Source: Eleftheria terrae
GTDB lineage: Bacteria > Pseudomonadota > Gammaproteobacteria > Burkholderiales > Burkholderiaceae_C
DNA length: 64,000 nucleotides
Assembly (NCBI RefSeq): GCF_030419005.1
Contig: NZ_CP106951.1
Location: forward strand, 2,604,001-2,668,000
Reading direction: 5' to 3'
The position numbers and the translations under genes are program-made. Every line of letters begins with the position of its first letter. The stretch's first letter is position 1. The notes under the pieces are model-generated. The model was not told the origin of the DNA. It saw only the letters and a list, made by a program, of their open reading frames with translations, and did no database searches. Shown here piece by piece: positions 19,932 through 31,255 of the stretch.

Positions 19932-20399
19932 TCACTGCGCCAGGCCACGGGCCTGCCGCACCGCATGCAGCTCGGCCAGCAGCCAGCGCCGCCGCTGTGA
20001 ATGCACGGCCAGCGCGATGGCGGCTGCGGCCAGCGCCAGCACCACGCCCGAGAAGGCATTGCCGAAGCCGAGCAGGGTGCGTCCGCCATCGCCCGAGGCG
20101 ACCCCGGCCAGGGCCGGCCCGAGCGGAATCATGGTGGCGATGAGGCCGAGCAGCGGCGCGATGCGCGCCAGCAGGCGCAGCGGCTCGAGCTGCTGCAGCG
20201 CGGCGAGCTCCAGCGCGTCGAGGCCGATGTGGTCCGCCACCGGCAGGGCACGCCAGCCGGGACGGCGCCAGCGTTGCCAAGCCTCGGCCAGCATGCGTCC
20301 GAGCGCCCACAGCGCGGCGGCGAACGTCGCCAGCACGCCGAGCGAGACGGGCCACAGCAGCCATTGCGCCAGCTGCGCCATGCCGGTTTCGATCATCAT
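19932..20399 (-). CDS. MotA/TolQ/ExbB-type proton channel protein
   Basis: A 155-residue inner-membrane protein with three hydrophobic segments (about residues 10-33, 76-96 and 113-133). The family signature lies in ARIAPLLGLIATMIPLGPAL and in FGNAFSGVVLALAAAAIAL, matching the two pore helices of ExbB/TolQ. It is first in the operon with DUF2149 and CobN and lies 115 bases after the cobalamin riboswitch. A GAGGGA site lies 5 bases before the first of two ATGs. It most likely supplies proton-motive energy to an envelope process connected with corrinoids or cobalt. No TonB or TonB-dependent receptor gene is in the window. Confidence 0.85.
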   Translation of the reverse strand: MMIETGMAQLAQWLLWPVSLGVLATFAAALWALGRMLAEAWQRWRRPGWRALPVADHIGLDALELAALQQLEPLRLLARIAPLLGLIATMIPLGPALAGVASGDGGRTLLGFGNAFSGVVLALAAAAIALAVHSQRRRWLLAELHAVRQARGLAQ

Positions 20400-20514
20400 C
20401 GCGGTCCCTCGGTGTCTGCAGGAAGGCGAGCCGGCCGGCTCGCGGGGAGGCACCCGGCCGCATCCCCGCCGCCGGGCACAGCGCGGCGCGCTCGCGCGCG
20501 GCCCGCGTGTTGGC

Positions 20515-20710
20515 CGGTCTCCGGGCTGGCGGCACAGCGCCCTGGCCCTTCCCGGCCGCAGGCGGCCAGTGGGCATCGGACAGGCACTGCAAGGGGCGAG
20601 GCCCCCTGGCTTCCGCTTACCGTTGCGGGGGCAGCTCAGCTTGCAGGCCGCCCAGGCGGCCCGGCGCTGATTCCCGTTTCACGGTGCCGGCAGATCGCCG
20701 GCACGCGCAC
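20515..20710 (-). promoter_or_regulatory. Cobalamin (B12) riboswitch
   Basis: On the minus strand, upstream of the proton-channel gene, the conserved elements occur in order: CCGTGAAACGGGAATC, the core GCTGCCCCCGCAACGGTAA (20617-20637), and the B12-box-like GCCAGCCCGGAGACCGGCC (about 20513-20532). Between them are paired GC-rich arms. Binding of adenosylcobalamin normally shuts off the downstream genes, so the operon should be on when B12 is short. The exact ends are approximate. The 115 bases between it and the first ATG contain the expression platform, which I did not resolve. Confidence 0.88.
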
Positions 20711-20879
20711 CAACGGGCGCCAATGTACCGCAGGCCGGCGCACCGAGCAGCCCCGGGCATCGCGGCGCGCCTGCGGTAGACAGGCCGCCGGGCCGGGCCG
20801 CATCGCGCCAGCCCGGCGCTGCAGCGGCCGGTGGTATACCCTCGTCCCCTGACCTTCACGCCTGCCGGGTGCGACTGCC

Positions 20880-23200
<2,321 letters not shown>

Positions 23201-23204
<4 letters not shown>

Positions 23205-24013
23205 GTGCCGACCCGGCCCTGCCGGCGCCGATCGGCGAGTTGCCGGTGGTCCGCAGCACGCCGTCGGGCCGCCAGGCGGCGCTCGACCAGGTGGCTGCCG
23301 AGGTGCCGGTGGCCCTGAGCCTCAACGGCATCAGCCATGCAGTGATGATGGCCACGCCGGCCGACATCGAGGACTTTGCGCTCGGCTTTGCGTTGTCGGA
23401 GGGGCTGATCGGTTCGCCGGCCCAGTGCTATGGCATCGAGGTGCGGGCGGTGGACGCCGGCGTCGACGTGCAGCTGCAGCTCGCCAGCCGCGCCTTCGAG
23501 GCCCTGAAGCAGCGCCGCCGGGCCTTCGAAGGCCGCACCGGCTGCGGCGTGTGCGGTGTGGAGAGCCTGGCCGCGCTGGACCTGCAGCCCGAGCCACTGC
23601 CCCCCGGCCGGGCCCTGCCGGCGCTCGGCCCCGCCGAGGTGTCGCGGGCCTTTCACGAGCTGGCGGGACGCCAGCCGCTGAACGCGCAGAGCGGCGCCTG
23701 CCATGCAGCCGGCTGGGCCGCAGCCGACGGCCGCCTGCTCGAGGTGGCCGAGGATGTCGGCCGCCATAACGCGCTCGACAAGCTGATCGGCCGGCTGGCG
23801 CGCACCGGCCGGCTGGCCGAGCCGGGCTTTGCCATCGTCTCCAGCCGCGCCAGCTACGAGCTGGTGCGCAAGTGCGCCCGGCTGCAGCTGCCGGCGCTGG
23901 CGGCCATCTCCGCGCCCACCACGCTGGCGGTGGACATCGCCCGTCGCGCCGGCCTGCGGCTGTTCGGTTTCTGCCGCGCGGACAGCACGGTCGAATACAC
24001 CGCCTCCAGCTGA
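23201..24013 (+). CDS. fdhD: Formate dehydrogenase accessory sulfurtransferase FdhD
   Basis: A 270-residue sulfurtransferase that moves sulfur from a cysteine desulfurase to the molybdenum cofactor of formate dehydrogenase-like enzymes. The catalytic loop TGCGVCG gives Cys115 and Cys118, and the EVAEDVGRHNALDKLIG segment binds the cofactor. It starts with a GTG whose last bases overlap the stop of the YdeP gene (GTGA), so the two are translationally coupled and the client is almost certainly that enzyme. Upstream in-frame codons inside the YdeP gene are spurious. Confidence 0.95.
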
Positions 24014-24217
24014 GCGAGGCCCGGCAGCCGGCCGGTCGCATGCCAGATGCCGCCGCCGCGCTGCCCGGTCGTCGTCCGAGCGCCGGCGAACCCCTGCGCC
24101 ATGGGCGCCCGGCCGGGGCCGCGTGCCCGGCCGGCGCGCGCCTTGCCAGCACCGGGGGACGGCGGCGCCCGCGCCTGCGGGCTCGGGCGCCCGCCTGACA
24201 GCAACAAGGAGGATGCG

Positions 24218-25720
24218 ATGCATGAACTTGAACTGAAATTCCAGGTGCCGCCGGAAGCCCGCGACCGGGTCGAAGCCGCCGTGCACCGGGGTGGCTGCGC
24301 CAGCACCCGGCTGCAGGCCCGGTACTTCGACACCGAGGACGGCCGGCTGGCCCGCGCCGGACTCTCGCTGCGGCTGCGCCGGGAAGGCCGGCTCTGGGTA
24401 CAGACGCTGAAGGCCGACGGCGACAGCCCGGTGCGCCGGCTGGAGCACGAGGTGGAAGTGCACCCCGCCGCGCGCGGCGAGCCGCCCGCCATCGATCCGG
24501 CCCTGCATGCCGGCACACCAGCCGGCGAGCGCCTGAAAGCCGCACTGCAGCCCGACCCGCCGGGCCCGCGGGCAGAACCGCCGATGCTGCTGCCCCGCTA
24601 CAGCACCGACATCACCCGCCAGACCCGCGAGCTGCGGGTGCCCGGGGGCGGCCGGGTGCAACTGGCCTTCGATGAGGGCCGCCTGCAGGCCGGCGGACGC
24701 ACCCTGCCGGTGTGCGAGCTGGAACTGGAGCTGCTGCAAGGCCCGGTGGCGGCGCTGATGAAGGTCGGCCGGCGCTGGGCGCTGCAGCACGGGCTGTGGC
24801 TGAGCGTGGTGTCCAAGGGCCAGCGCGGCGAGCGCTTGGCGCGCGGCAAAGACCTGGGGCCGGTGCTGAAGGCGCGCCCGCCGCGCCTGCCGCATCCGGC
24901 CTCCGGCGACGCCGAGCTGCGCGCGGTGGTGGCGGCCTGTCTGGAGCAGATCCTCGGCAATGCCAGCGAGGTCGGCCAGGACCGCTACAACGAGGACCAT
25001 GTGCACCAGCTGCGCGTCGGCATTCGCCGGCTGCGCAGCGCGCTGCGCGAGTTGGGCTCGCTGTCGGCGGAGGTGCGGCCGGACTGGGAAGCGCCGCTGG
25101 TGAAGGCCTTCCAGGCACTGGGCGACTACCGCGACCGCGACACGGTGCTGCGCTCGGTGCGGCCGCAACTGCAGGAGGCCGGGGCACCGCTGGTGGAGCT
25201 GCCCCCGGCCGCGACGGCGGCCGACCCGGCACAGGCGGTCCGCGAGGCCGGCTTCCAGGCGGCGCTGCTCGGGCTCATCGAATTCAGCCTGGCCGAGCCC
25301 GCGGGCGGCGAGGCGCCGCATGCCAGCCGCACCACGCGGCGCGAGGCGGCGGCGCGCCTGCGGCGGCTGCACCGCCAGGTGGTGCGCGACGGCCGGCGTT
25401 TCACGCGGCTCGACGTGCCGGCCCAGCACCGCGTGCGCAAGCGCCTGAAGCGGCTGCGCTATCTGGCGGAGTTCGTGGCCCCGCTGTTCGGCGAACGGGC
25501 GGTTGCCGCCTACCTCGACCGGTTGCGCCCCGCGCAGGACGCGCTCGGCCTGCACAACGACGATGCGGTGGCGCTGGAGCACTATCGTGCCGCCGCGGCA
25601 TCGGAGCCCGCCGCCTGGTTCGCCGTCGGCTGGCTCACCGCCCACCGCGAGGTGAGTGCGCGGCTGTGCCGCAAGGCGCTGCGCAAGGTGGCCGACGCGC
25701 CGCGCTTCTGGAAATCCTGA
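24218..25720 (+). CDS. CYTH and CHAD domain-containing protein
   Basis: A 500-residue protein joining an N-terminal CYTH domain (about residues 1-200; the triphosphate-tunnel motif ELELKF starts at residue 3) to a C-terminal CHAD domain (about 230-490; HQLRVGIRRLRSALRE and later HRVRKRLKRLRYLAEF). CYTH domains hydrolyse inorganic triphosphate or bind polyphosphate, and CHAD helices rich in His and Arg bind polyphosphate granules. AAGGAGG lies 5 bases before the ATG; the 57-codon upstream extension is spurious. It follows fdhD after a 204-base gap and is convergent with the next gene. Which phosphate substrate it uses is not shown. Confidence 0.92.
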   Translation: MHELELKFQVPPEARDRVEAAVHRGGCASTRLQARYFDTEDGRLARAGLSLRLRREGRLWVQTLKADGDSPVRRLEHEVEVHPAARGEPPAIDPALHAGTPAGERLKAALQPDPPGPRAEPPMLLPRYSTDITRQTRELRVPGGGRVQLAFDEGRLQAGGRTLPVCELELELLQGPVAALMKVGRRWALQHGLWLSVVSKGQRGERLARGKDLGPVLKARPPRLPHPASGDAELRAVVAACLEQILGNASEVGQDRYNEDHVHQLRVGIRRLRSALRELGSLSAEVRPDWEAPLVKAFQALGDYRDRDTVLRSVRPQLQEAGAPLVELPPAATAADPAQAVREAGFQAALLGLIEFSLAEPAGGEAPHASRTTRREAAARLRRLHRQVVRDGRRFTRLDVPAQHRVRKRLKRLRYLAEFVAPLFGERAVAAYLDRLRPAQDALGLHNDDAVALEHYRAAAASEPAAWFAVGWLTAHREVSARLCRKALRKVADAPRFWKS

Positions 25721-25731
25721 AGCCGCTGCCG

Positions 25732-27588
25732 CTATTGCCCGGCCAGGTCGTCCGCGGTGAAAGGCCGCGCCAGCGGCCCACCGGCCGCCAGCCGCAGCAC
25801 GGTGTTGAGGGTGTAGGGGTCGTCGTCGAAGCCGTTGTGCTGCGTGGCGCGGCACTGCTCGCGGTCTTCGGTGGCGGTGTAGAGGGTGAAGCGGCCCTGC
25901 TGCCGGAGCGCCTCGCGCTCGGCCTGCCAGTGCGGGTTGCAGGCCTGCAGCCCGAGCACCGGCGTGCCGCCTTCACGCGCCTCGCAGGCATTGGAGACGT
26001 AGTACAGCATCGACTTGCCGTACACCAGCGCCACGTTGTCGTCGCGCTCCAGCGCGTCGGGCAGCTGGAAGACGGTGAGCGCCTTCACCCAGCCGGCGGC
26101 CAGCGGCGGATGCAAGCGGCGGCGGTAGAAGTCCACGCTGCAGGCCGGGGCCATCAGCACCAGGTGGTCCACCGGGCGGCCCGGCAGCAGCCGGGCCCAG
26201 GCCTGCAGCGCCTCGCCCAGCCACAGCGACCCGGCGCTGTCGGCCAGCAGCGTGATGCGCACCGGCAGCCCGGCGGCCTGTGGCGCGGCCAGCGCCTCGG
26301 CCAGCAGGGCCAGTACCTGGGCGCCGGCGCCGTCGCCGGCGTGGGCGGCTGCCGCATCGCTTTGCATCTCGCGCCACAAGGCCTTGCCGAGCGGGCGTGT
26401 CAGGCGCTCCAGCAGCCGGTCCTTCCATTCGCCCAGGCCGGCCCGCTCGGTGGCGTAGCGGTCCTTGCCCAGCAGCACGTCGCCCAGCTCTTCGATGAAG
26501 CCGGTCTCCCACAGCCAGTGCAGGTGCTCGATGCCGTTGTCGTCGATGACATCACGCCAGGCCCGCACCCGGTTGGCCGCCCGGTTCAGCGTGTTGAGGC
26601 CGCCATGCGCGATCAGCAGCAGGTTCAGCGCACCGCGTGCCATGCCGGCCTGCACCTTGGCATGTAGCAGCTCACGCACCCCGGCAGCCGTGCTTGCATA
26701 GTCGCCATCGGGCACGAACTGCCCGTCGTCGATGTGCACCAGGTGCTGGGCCACCTCCGCAGGCCGTGGCCCGCCGACCAGCCCGCCGACCAGCCCGCTG
26801 ACGGCCGCGCGCGGCCGGCCGCCGTGCAGGGCCGCCATCTGCGGCACCGGCTGTGCGAGCGCGACGGCCCACACATCCCAGACATGAGCATCGAAGTCCT
26901 CATACGGCCACAGCGCCAGCCCGGGCCGTGCCAGTCCGGCCAGCGGCAGGCCGCCCCAGCCACCCCCCCCGGGCGCCAGCACCAGGAAGCCGCGCGGCTC
27001 GTAGCCCACCAGCGTCACTGCATGGCCGCCCTCCGGCCGCGCACCGGGTGCGGCCGCGATCAGCCCCTGCAGCGGCTGCCGCCAGCCGTCGTGGAAAGCC
27101 GCCGTGGCCAGCAGCGCGCCGCATTCGCACAGCGCCGCCTGCACCTCGCAGCGCCGCGGCAGCACCCGCCAGTACTGCCGCAGCGGCCATTGCAGCGCCT
27201 GGGCCTGGCGGTGCCGGTCAAGCGCGGTGTCCTGCGGATGATCGCTGGGCCACGCGGCCTCGCTGCACACGCCATGCTTGTGCCAGGCCTGCAACACCGC
27301 CCGGGCGCTGCTGCTGCGGGCGTCCAGGCCGGGCCAGCGGTCGTAGCGGCGGCCTGTCTCGACCAGCATGCGGGCACTGACGCTGCCGGCATGGCCGGCA
27401 CGTTGCAGCAGGCAGTCGATGGTGGTGGCCAGCGCGTAGCCGGGGCCGTCGCCCTCGGCCTGCTGCTGCCGGGCCGCCACCAAGTGGGGGAGCGGCAGCA
27501 AGGTGTCGGGCACTACCGGGCGGAAGGAGGTGTAGACCCGGTCGCGCGCATCGAAAGAATCGCGCCGGGTGTCGGCAAAAAGCATCAT
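25732..27588 (-). CDS. Papain-like (inactivated) plus alpha/beta hydrolase fusion protein
   Basis: A 618-residue protein. Residues 30-260 resemble a C1-type peptidase: the segment EGDGPGYAL lines up with the EGACVGFAL active-site motif of the group, but the catalytic Cys is Gly48. The His is kept (GGHAVTLVGYEPRG), while the Asn in the usual NSWG motif is lost (LAPGGGGWG). The C-terminal half (about 320-618) looks like an alpha/beta hydrolase, with LLLIAHGGLN and a nucleophile elbow LADSAGS, and HNGFDD near the end as a candidate His. No signal peptide or membrane helix is seen. The start is the first of two ATGs, with AGGAG 9 bases upstream. The function is unknown; a lipase-like toxin or effector is one possibility. 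Confidence 0.65.
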   Translation of the reverse strand: MMLFADTRRDSFDARDRVYTSFRPVVPDTLLPLPHLVAARQQQAEGDGPGYALATTIDCLLQRAGHAGSVSARMLVETGRRYDRWPGLDARSSSARAVLQAWHKHGVCSEAAWPSDHPQDTALDRHRQAQALQWPLRQYWRVLPRRCEVQAALCECGALLATAAFHDGWRQPLQGLIAAAPGARPEGGHAVTLVGYEPRGFLVLAPGGGGWGGLPLAGLARPGLALWPYEDFDAHVWDVWAVALAQPVPQMAALHGGRPRAAVSGLVGGLVGGPRPAEVAQHLVHIDDGQFVPDGDYASTAAGVRELLHAKVQAGMARGALNLLLIAHGGLNTLNRAANRVRAWRDVIDDNGIEHLHWLWETGFIEELGDVLLGKDRYATERAGLGEWKDRLLERLTRPLGKALWREMQSDAAAAHAGDGAGAQVLALLAEALAAPQAAGLPVRITLLADSAGSLWLGEALQAWARLLPGRPVDHLVLMAPACSVDFYRRRLHPPLAAGWVKALTVFQLPDALERDDNVALVYGKSMLYYVSNACEAREGGTPVLGLQACNPHWQAEREALRQQGRFTLYTATEDREQCRATQHNGFDDDPYTLNTVLRLAAGGPLARPFTADDLAGQ

Positions 27589-27807
27589 CGCGGGAAGCTC
27601 CTGGCTGGGCGTTGCCACGCTGCCTGCACATCACGGTCCTGCCGCCAGGCACCGGGCGGCAGGCCGCTTGGCACCTGTCCGATCGGCCGGGCTGCGCAAT
27701 GACGGCACATGAACCGTGAAATTTGCCTCATCCAGCCGCCCGGCCTGGTCGCTGTCGTCCCGCCGTCACGTTTGGTTTCTATCTTGGCGCCTCCACCGGG
27801 GCCTGAA

Positions 27808-28353
27808 ATGAGCGAGCTGACCCTCTCCCCTCTTGTCTATGCCAAGACCGATGCCGGCCGCCGCGCGCTGTCCGAACGCCGCTTTGCCGGCACGCCCGCC
27901 CAACGTGCGCTGTTCATCCTGCTCGACGGCAGGCAACCGCTGCGCCGGCTGGCGGCCGCTGCGCGGGCGCTGGGCGTGGGAATGCACGATGTCGAGGCCC
28001 TGGCCGCGCTGGGCTACATCGCGCCGGCGCAGGCCGCGGCGGCTCCCGGGGCGGCTGCCGCGGCGGCGCTGCCGCCCATCGAGCCGGCGCCGATGGTGTC
28101 GCGTACCACGCCGCGATCGCTCGCGGCCGCCAAGTTCTACGCGCTGGAACAGGTGGGCCGCATGCTGGGCCAGGCCGATGCCGCACTGCGCGAGGCCGCC
28201 CGCGAGGTGGCCGACCGCGATTCCCTGCTGCGCTGGCTGCAGGACTGCCGGCACGCGCTGCAGCAGGTGGCCGGCGAGGAGCGCGCCGGCCTCTTCCTCG
28301 CGCGGGTGCAGGAACTGCTGCCCGAGGAGGACGCGGCCGCCCTGCCTCGCTGA
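27808..28353 (+). CDS. Hypothetical protein
   Basis: A 181-residue soluble protein, Ala- and Leu-rich, with no domain I can name. The N-terminal 75 residues (MSELTLSPLVYAKTDAGRR onward) have the spacing of a winged-helix-like fold, then an Ala/Pro linker at about 78-98, and a helical C-terminal half. I chose the ATG at 27808 because the 33 residues before it look non-coding; the ribosome site is weak. It is divergent from the fusion protein at 25732-27588 and convergent with the ECF sigma gene. Its function is unknown. Confidence 0.55.
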   Translation: MSELTLSPLVYAKTDAGRRALSERRFAGTPAQRALFILLDGRQPLRRLAAAARALGVGMHDVEALAALGYIAPAQAAAAPGAAAAAALPPIEPAPMVSRTTPRSLAAAKFYALEQVGRMLGQADAALREAAREVADRDSLLRWLQDCRHALQQVAGEERAGLFLARVQELLPEEDAAALPR

Positions 28354-28398
28354 ATCCGTCGGTCAGCCTGGCCGAGCCGCTGCTGCCCCCCGGCCCGC

Positions 28399-29691
28399 TC
28401 ACTCCGGCGCGCCCGCCGCCGGGCCGAGTGCCCGGGCCCGCTCCTGCAGCAGCGCCCGTTCTCGTGCATTGCGGGCCAGTGCGGCGGCCTGCTCGAACTC
28501 GGCGCGCGCCTCCCCGTTGCGGCCCAGGCGGGCCAGCAGGTCGCCGCGCACGCTCGGCAGCCAGTGGTACTGGCGCAGGCTGGGCTCGCTGCGCATCGCA
28601 TCCACGATCTCCAGGCCGGCCGCCGGCCCGAAGGCCATCGCCACCGCCACCGCGCGGTTGAGCTCCACCACCGGCGAGGCGGCGACCTGGGCCAGCGCGT
28701 CGTACAAGGCGACGATGGCGACCCAGTCGGTGTCGCCCGCGGTGCGGGCCCGCGCATGGCAGGCCGCGATGCCGGCCTGCAGCGCATACGGCCCGAGCGC
28801 GCCGCCGAGCGACTCGGCGCGCTGCAGGGCGGCCAGGCCACGGCGGATCAACAGGCGGTCCCAGCGGGCGCGGTCCTGCTCCAGCAAAAGCACCGGCCGG
28901 CCGGCCGCATCCACGCGCGCCGCGGCCCGCGAGGCCTGCAGCTCCATCAGCGCCACCAGGCCGTGCACTTCCGGCTCGGCCGGCGACAGCTGGGCCAGGA
29001 TGCGGCCCAGCCGCAGCGCCTCGTCGCACAGCGCCGGGCGCATCCAGTCCTCGCCGGCGGTGGCGGTATAGCCTTCGTTGAAAATCAGGTAGATCACCTC
29101 GAGCACCGAGGCCAGCCGGCTCGCCAGCGCGTCGCCGCGCGGCAGCTCGAACGGCACCCGTGCCGCCGCCAGCGTGCGCTTGGCCCGCACGATGCGTTGG
29201 GCGATGGTGGCTTCCGGCACCAGGAAGGCCCGCGCGATCTCCAGGGTGGTGAGCCCGCCGAGCAGCTTCAAGGTCAGGGCCACCCGGGCGTCGGTCGACA
29301 GCACCGGGTGGCAGGCAGTGAAGACCAGCCGCAGCAGGTCGTCGCCGATTTGGTCGGCTCGGGCGGCGTCCAGCGCATCGACGAAGTCCGGCACGACGCC
29401 GGCTTCCTGAGCCTCCAGCTCATGGGCCAGCTGCTCGTGCTTGCCGGCCAGCAGCTTGTCGCGGCGCAGCCGGTCGAGCGCACGGTTCTTGGCGGTGGCC
29501 ACCAGCCAGGCGGCCGGATTGGCCGGCACGCCTTCGCCGGGCCAGTGCTCCAGGGCCGCGACCAGGGCGTCCTGGGCCAGCTCCTCGGCCACGCCGACGT
29601 CGCGCACCAGCCGTGCGACGGTGGCGATGATCTTGGCGCGCTCGATGCGCCAGACCGCCTCGATGGCAGCGTGCGGGTCGGCCTGCGGCAT
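28399..29691 (-). CDS. ECF42-type RNA polymerase sigma factor
   Basis: A 430-residue extracytoplasmic-function sigma factor of the large ECF42 group. Region 2 (AEELAQDALVAALEHWP) and region 4 (ALTLKLLGGLTTLEIARAFL) occupy about residues 1-185, and a long C-terminal helical, TPR-like domain (about 190-430; QYHWLPSVRGDLLARLG) replaces the usual anti-sigma control. In this group the sigma gene sits beside DGPF (YciI-like) genes, as here. The ATG at 29691 follows GAGGTG and lies 10 bases after the VOC-gene stop. The inducing signal is not known. Confidence 0.92.
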   Translation of the reverse strand: MPQADPHAAIEAVWRIERAKIIATVARLVRDVGVAEELAQDALVAALEHWPGEGVPANPAAWLVATAKNRALDRLRRDKLLAGKHEQLAHELEAQEAGVVPDFVDALDAARADQIGDDLLRLVFTACHPVLSTDARVALTLKLLGGLTTLEIARAFLVPEATIAQRIVRAKRTLAAARVPFELPRGDALASRLASVLEVIYLIFNEGYTATAGEDWMRPALCDEALRLGRILAQLSPAEPEVHGLVALMELQASRAAARVDAAGRPVLLLEQDRARWDRLLIRRGLAALQRAESLGGALGPYALQAGIAACHARARTAGDTDWVAIVALYDALAQVAASPVVELNRAVAVAMAFGPAAGLEIVDAMRSEPSLRQYHWLPSVRGDLLARLGRNGEARAEFEQAAALARNARERALLQERARALGPAAGAPE

Positions 29692-29701
29692 CACCGGCAC
29701 C

Positions 29702-30109
29702 TCATTGCGGCATGGCGGCGTTCGGGTCCATGTACACCAGCTCCCAGATGTGGCCGTCGAGGTCTTCGAAGCCGTGGGCGTACATGAAGCCGTGGTCCTG
29801 CGGCTCGTTCGGCACCGCGCCGCCGGCGTCGCGCGCCTTGGCGACCAGCTCGTCCACCTCGGCGCGGCTGGTGCAGCTCAGGCACACCAGCACCTCGGTG
29901 GTCTTGCTGGCGTCCGCGATCGGCTTCTTGGTGAAGGTCTGGAAGAAGGATTCCAGCAGCAGCATGGCAAAGATGTTCTCCTCGATCACCATGCACAGCG
30001 CCTTGTCGTTGCTGTACTCGGGATTGAAGCTGTAGCCGAGCGCGGTGAAAAACGTGCGGGTGCGCTCGATGTCCTTGACGGGCAGGTTCACGAAGATCTG
30101 GGTGGCCAT
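29702..30109 (-). CDS. VOC family protein (PhnB/glyoxalase-like)
   Basis: A 135-residue vicinal-oxygen-chelate fold protein beginning MATQIFVNLPVKDIERTR and ending with the DLDGHIWELVYMD segment typical of this group. The first metal-ligand position is not His, so it may not be a glyoxalase; members of the group bind antibiotics or lack a known function. AAAGGA lies 7 bases before the ATG. It sits between a DGPF gene and the ECF42 sigma gene on the same strand and is probably part of that regulon. Confidence 0.88.
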   Translation of the reverse strand: MATQIFVNLPVKDIERTRTFFTALGYSFNPEYSNDKALCMVIEENIFAMLLLESFFQTFTKKPIADASKTTEVLVCLSCTSRAEVDELVAKARDAGGAVPNEPQDHGFMYAHGFEDLDGHIWELVYMDPNAAMPQ

Positions 30110-30259
30110 GGATCGGTCCTTTCTGGAGTGGGCAACGGATGGGGACGGCTCAGGCGCGCCGGGCAGGCGCGCCGGTCGGGACATCGGAAGTGGCGGGCCA
30201 GGTGGCCGCTGGTGGGCCAAGGGCCGCCGGGGGCGAGGCGAACACGATGGCGGCCCCTG

Positions 30260-30673
30260 TCAGTGCTGGCCCACACCGATCTCGCGGAAGCGTTCGATCG
30301 CCTCGCCGGCGTCGAAATCGTCCAGCTCGTACATCTGCCGCACCTCGATCTCGCAGTCGACGGCATCGCCGTGCGGGGCCGGGAAGCGCCGCGTCCATTC
30401 CAGTGCCTCCTCGCGCGAGCGCACCTGGATCACGGTGTAGCCGGCCACCAGTTCCTTGGTCTCGGTGAAGGGGCCGTCGATCACCGTGCGACGGCCACCG
30501 GCATGGCGGATGCGCCAGCCCTTGGCGCTGGGCTGCAGGCCGGAGGCGTCGAGCAACACGCCGGCCTGCGCCAGTCGCTCGTGGTAGTCGGCCATGGCGG
30601 CCAGCAGCGCTTGCTGCGGCATCTCGCCGGCCTCGGACTGTGGCGTGGCCTTCACCAGGATCATGAATCGCAT
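30260..30673 (-). CDS. YciI-like DGPF domain protein
   Basis: A 137-residue ferredoxin-like-fold protein of the YciI/DGPF family, with the defining DGPF motif in RRTVIDGPFTETKELVAGY. These proteins accompany ECF42 sigma factors and their biochemical role is unknown. AAGGAG precedes the ATG. It lies between another DGPF gene and the VOC gene, all on the minus strand. Confidence 0.9.
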   Translation of the reverse strand: MRFMILVKATPQSEAGEMPQQALLAAMADYHERLAQAGVLLDASGLQPSAKGWRIRHAGGRRTVIDGPFTETKELVAGYTVIQVRSREEALEWTRRFPAPHGDAVDCEIEVRQMYELDDFDAGEAIERFREIGVGQH

Positions 30674-30807
30674 CTCGGTTCTCCTTCGGGGGACGGGGAG
30701 CCGGGCCTGGAACTGTGGAACCGGAACCCGGCGCTCATCACCACGACGAAGCGGGCCGCGAGATTTCGACAGCCGACAGATCAGTGGAAACCCGGATGCG
30801 ATGCCGC

Positions 30808-31173
30808 TCAGGCGGCCGCGTCTTCGTAGCAGGGCGCCAGCGCCCGCACTTCCACCGTGCACCACTCGGCGGCCGGGCACTCGGCGGCCAGGGCGATGGC
30901 CTGCTCGCGGCTGTCGCAGTCGAGCAGGAAGAAGCCGCCGACCATTTCCTTCGCTTCGGCGAAGGGGCCGTCCAGCACCTCGCGGCGGCCGCCGCGCACC
31001 GCCACCCGGGCGGCGCCGGCCTGCGACTGCAGCGACTCGCTGGCCAGCAAGAGGCCGCGCTCCTTCAGGCTGCGGCCGAAGTCGACCATGCGCTCGTAGG
31101 CGGCACGGCCTTCGCTTTCGTTCCGGGTGCGCCTTTGCCCCGGGGGCTCCATGATCAGCAGCATGTATGGCAT
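30808..31173 (-). CDS. YciI-like DGPF domain protein
   Basis: A 121-residue DGPF-family protein, shorter than and about as distant as a typical paralogue from the one at 30260-30673. The core motif REVLDGPFAEAKEMVGGFFLL is intact. AGGGGA lies 5 bases before the ATG. It is the first gene of the four-gene ECF42 cluster (DGPF, DGPF, VOC, sigma). Its function is unknown. Confidence 0.9.
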   Translation of the reverse strand: MPYMLLIMEPPGQRRTRNESEGRAAYERMVDFGRSLKERGLLLASESLQSQAGAARVAVRGGRREVLDGPFAEAKEMVGGFFLLDCDSREQAIALAAECPAAEWCTVEVRALAPCYEDAAA

Positions 31174-31255
31174 TGCGATCCCCTGCGCAGCGGGGCCGGA
31201 CGCGGCCTCGACGACGGGCGATTAGAACATGCAGCCCGTCGCCCGCGGTGCCGGA

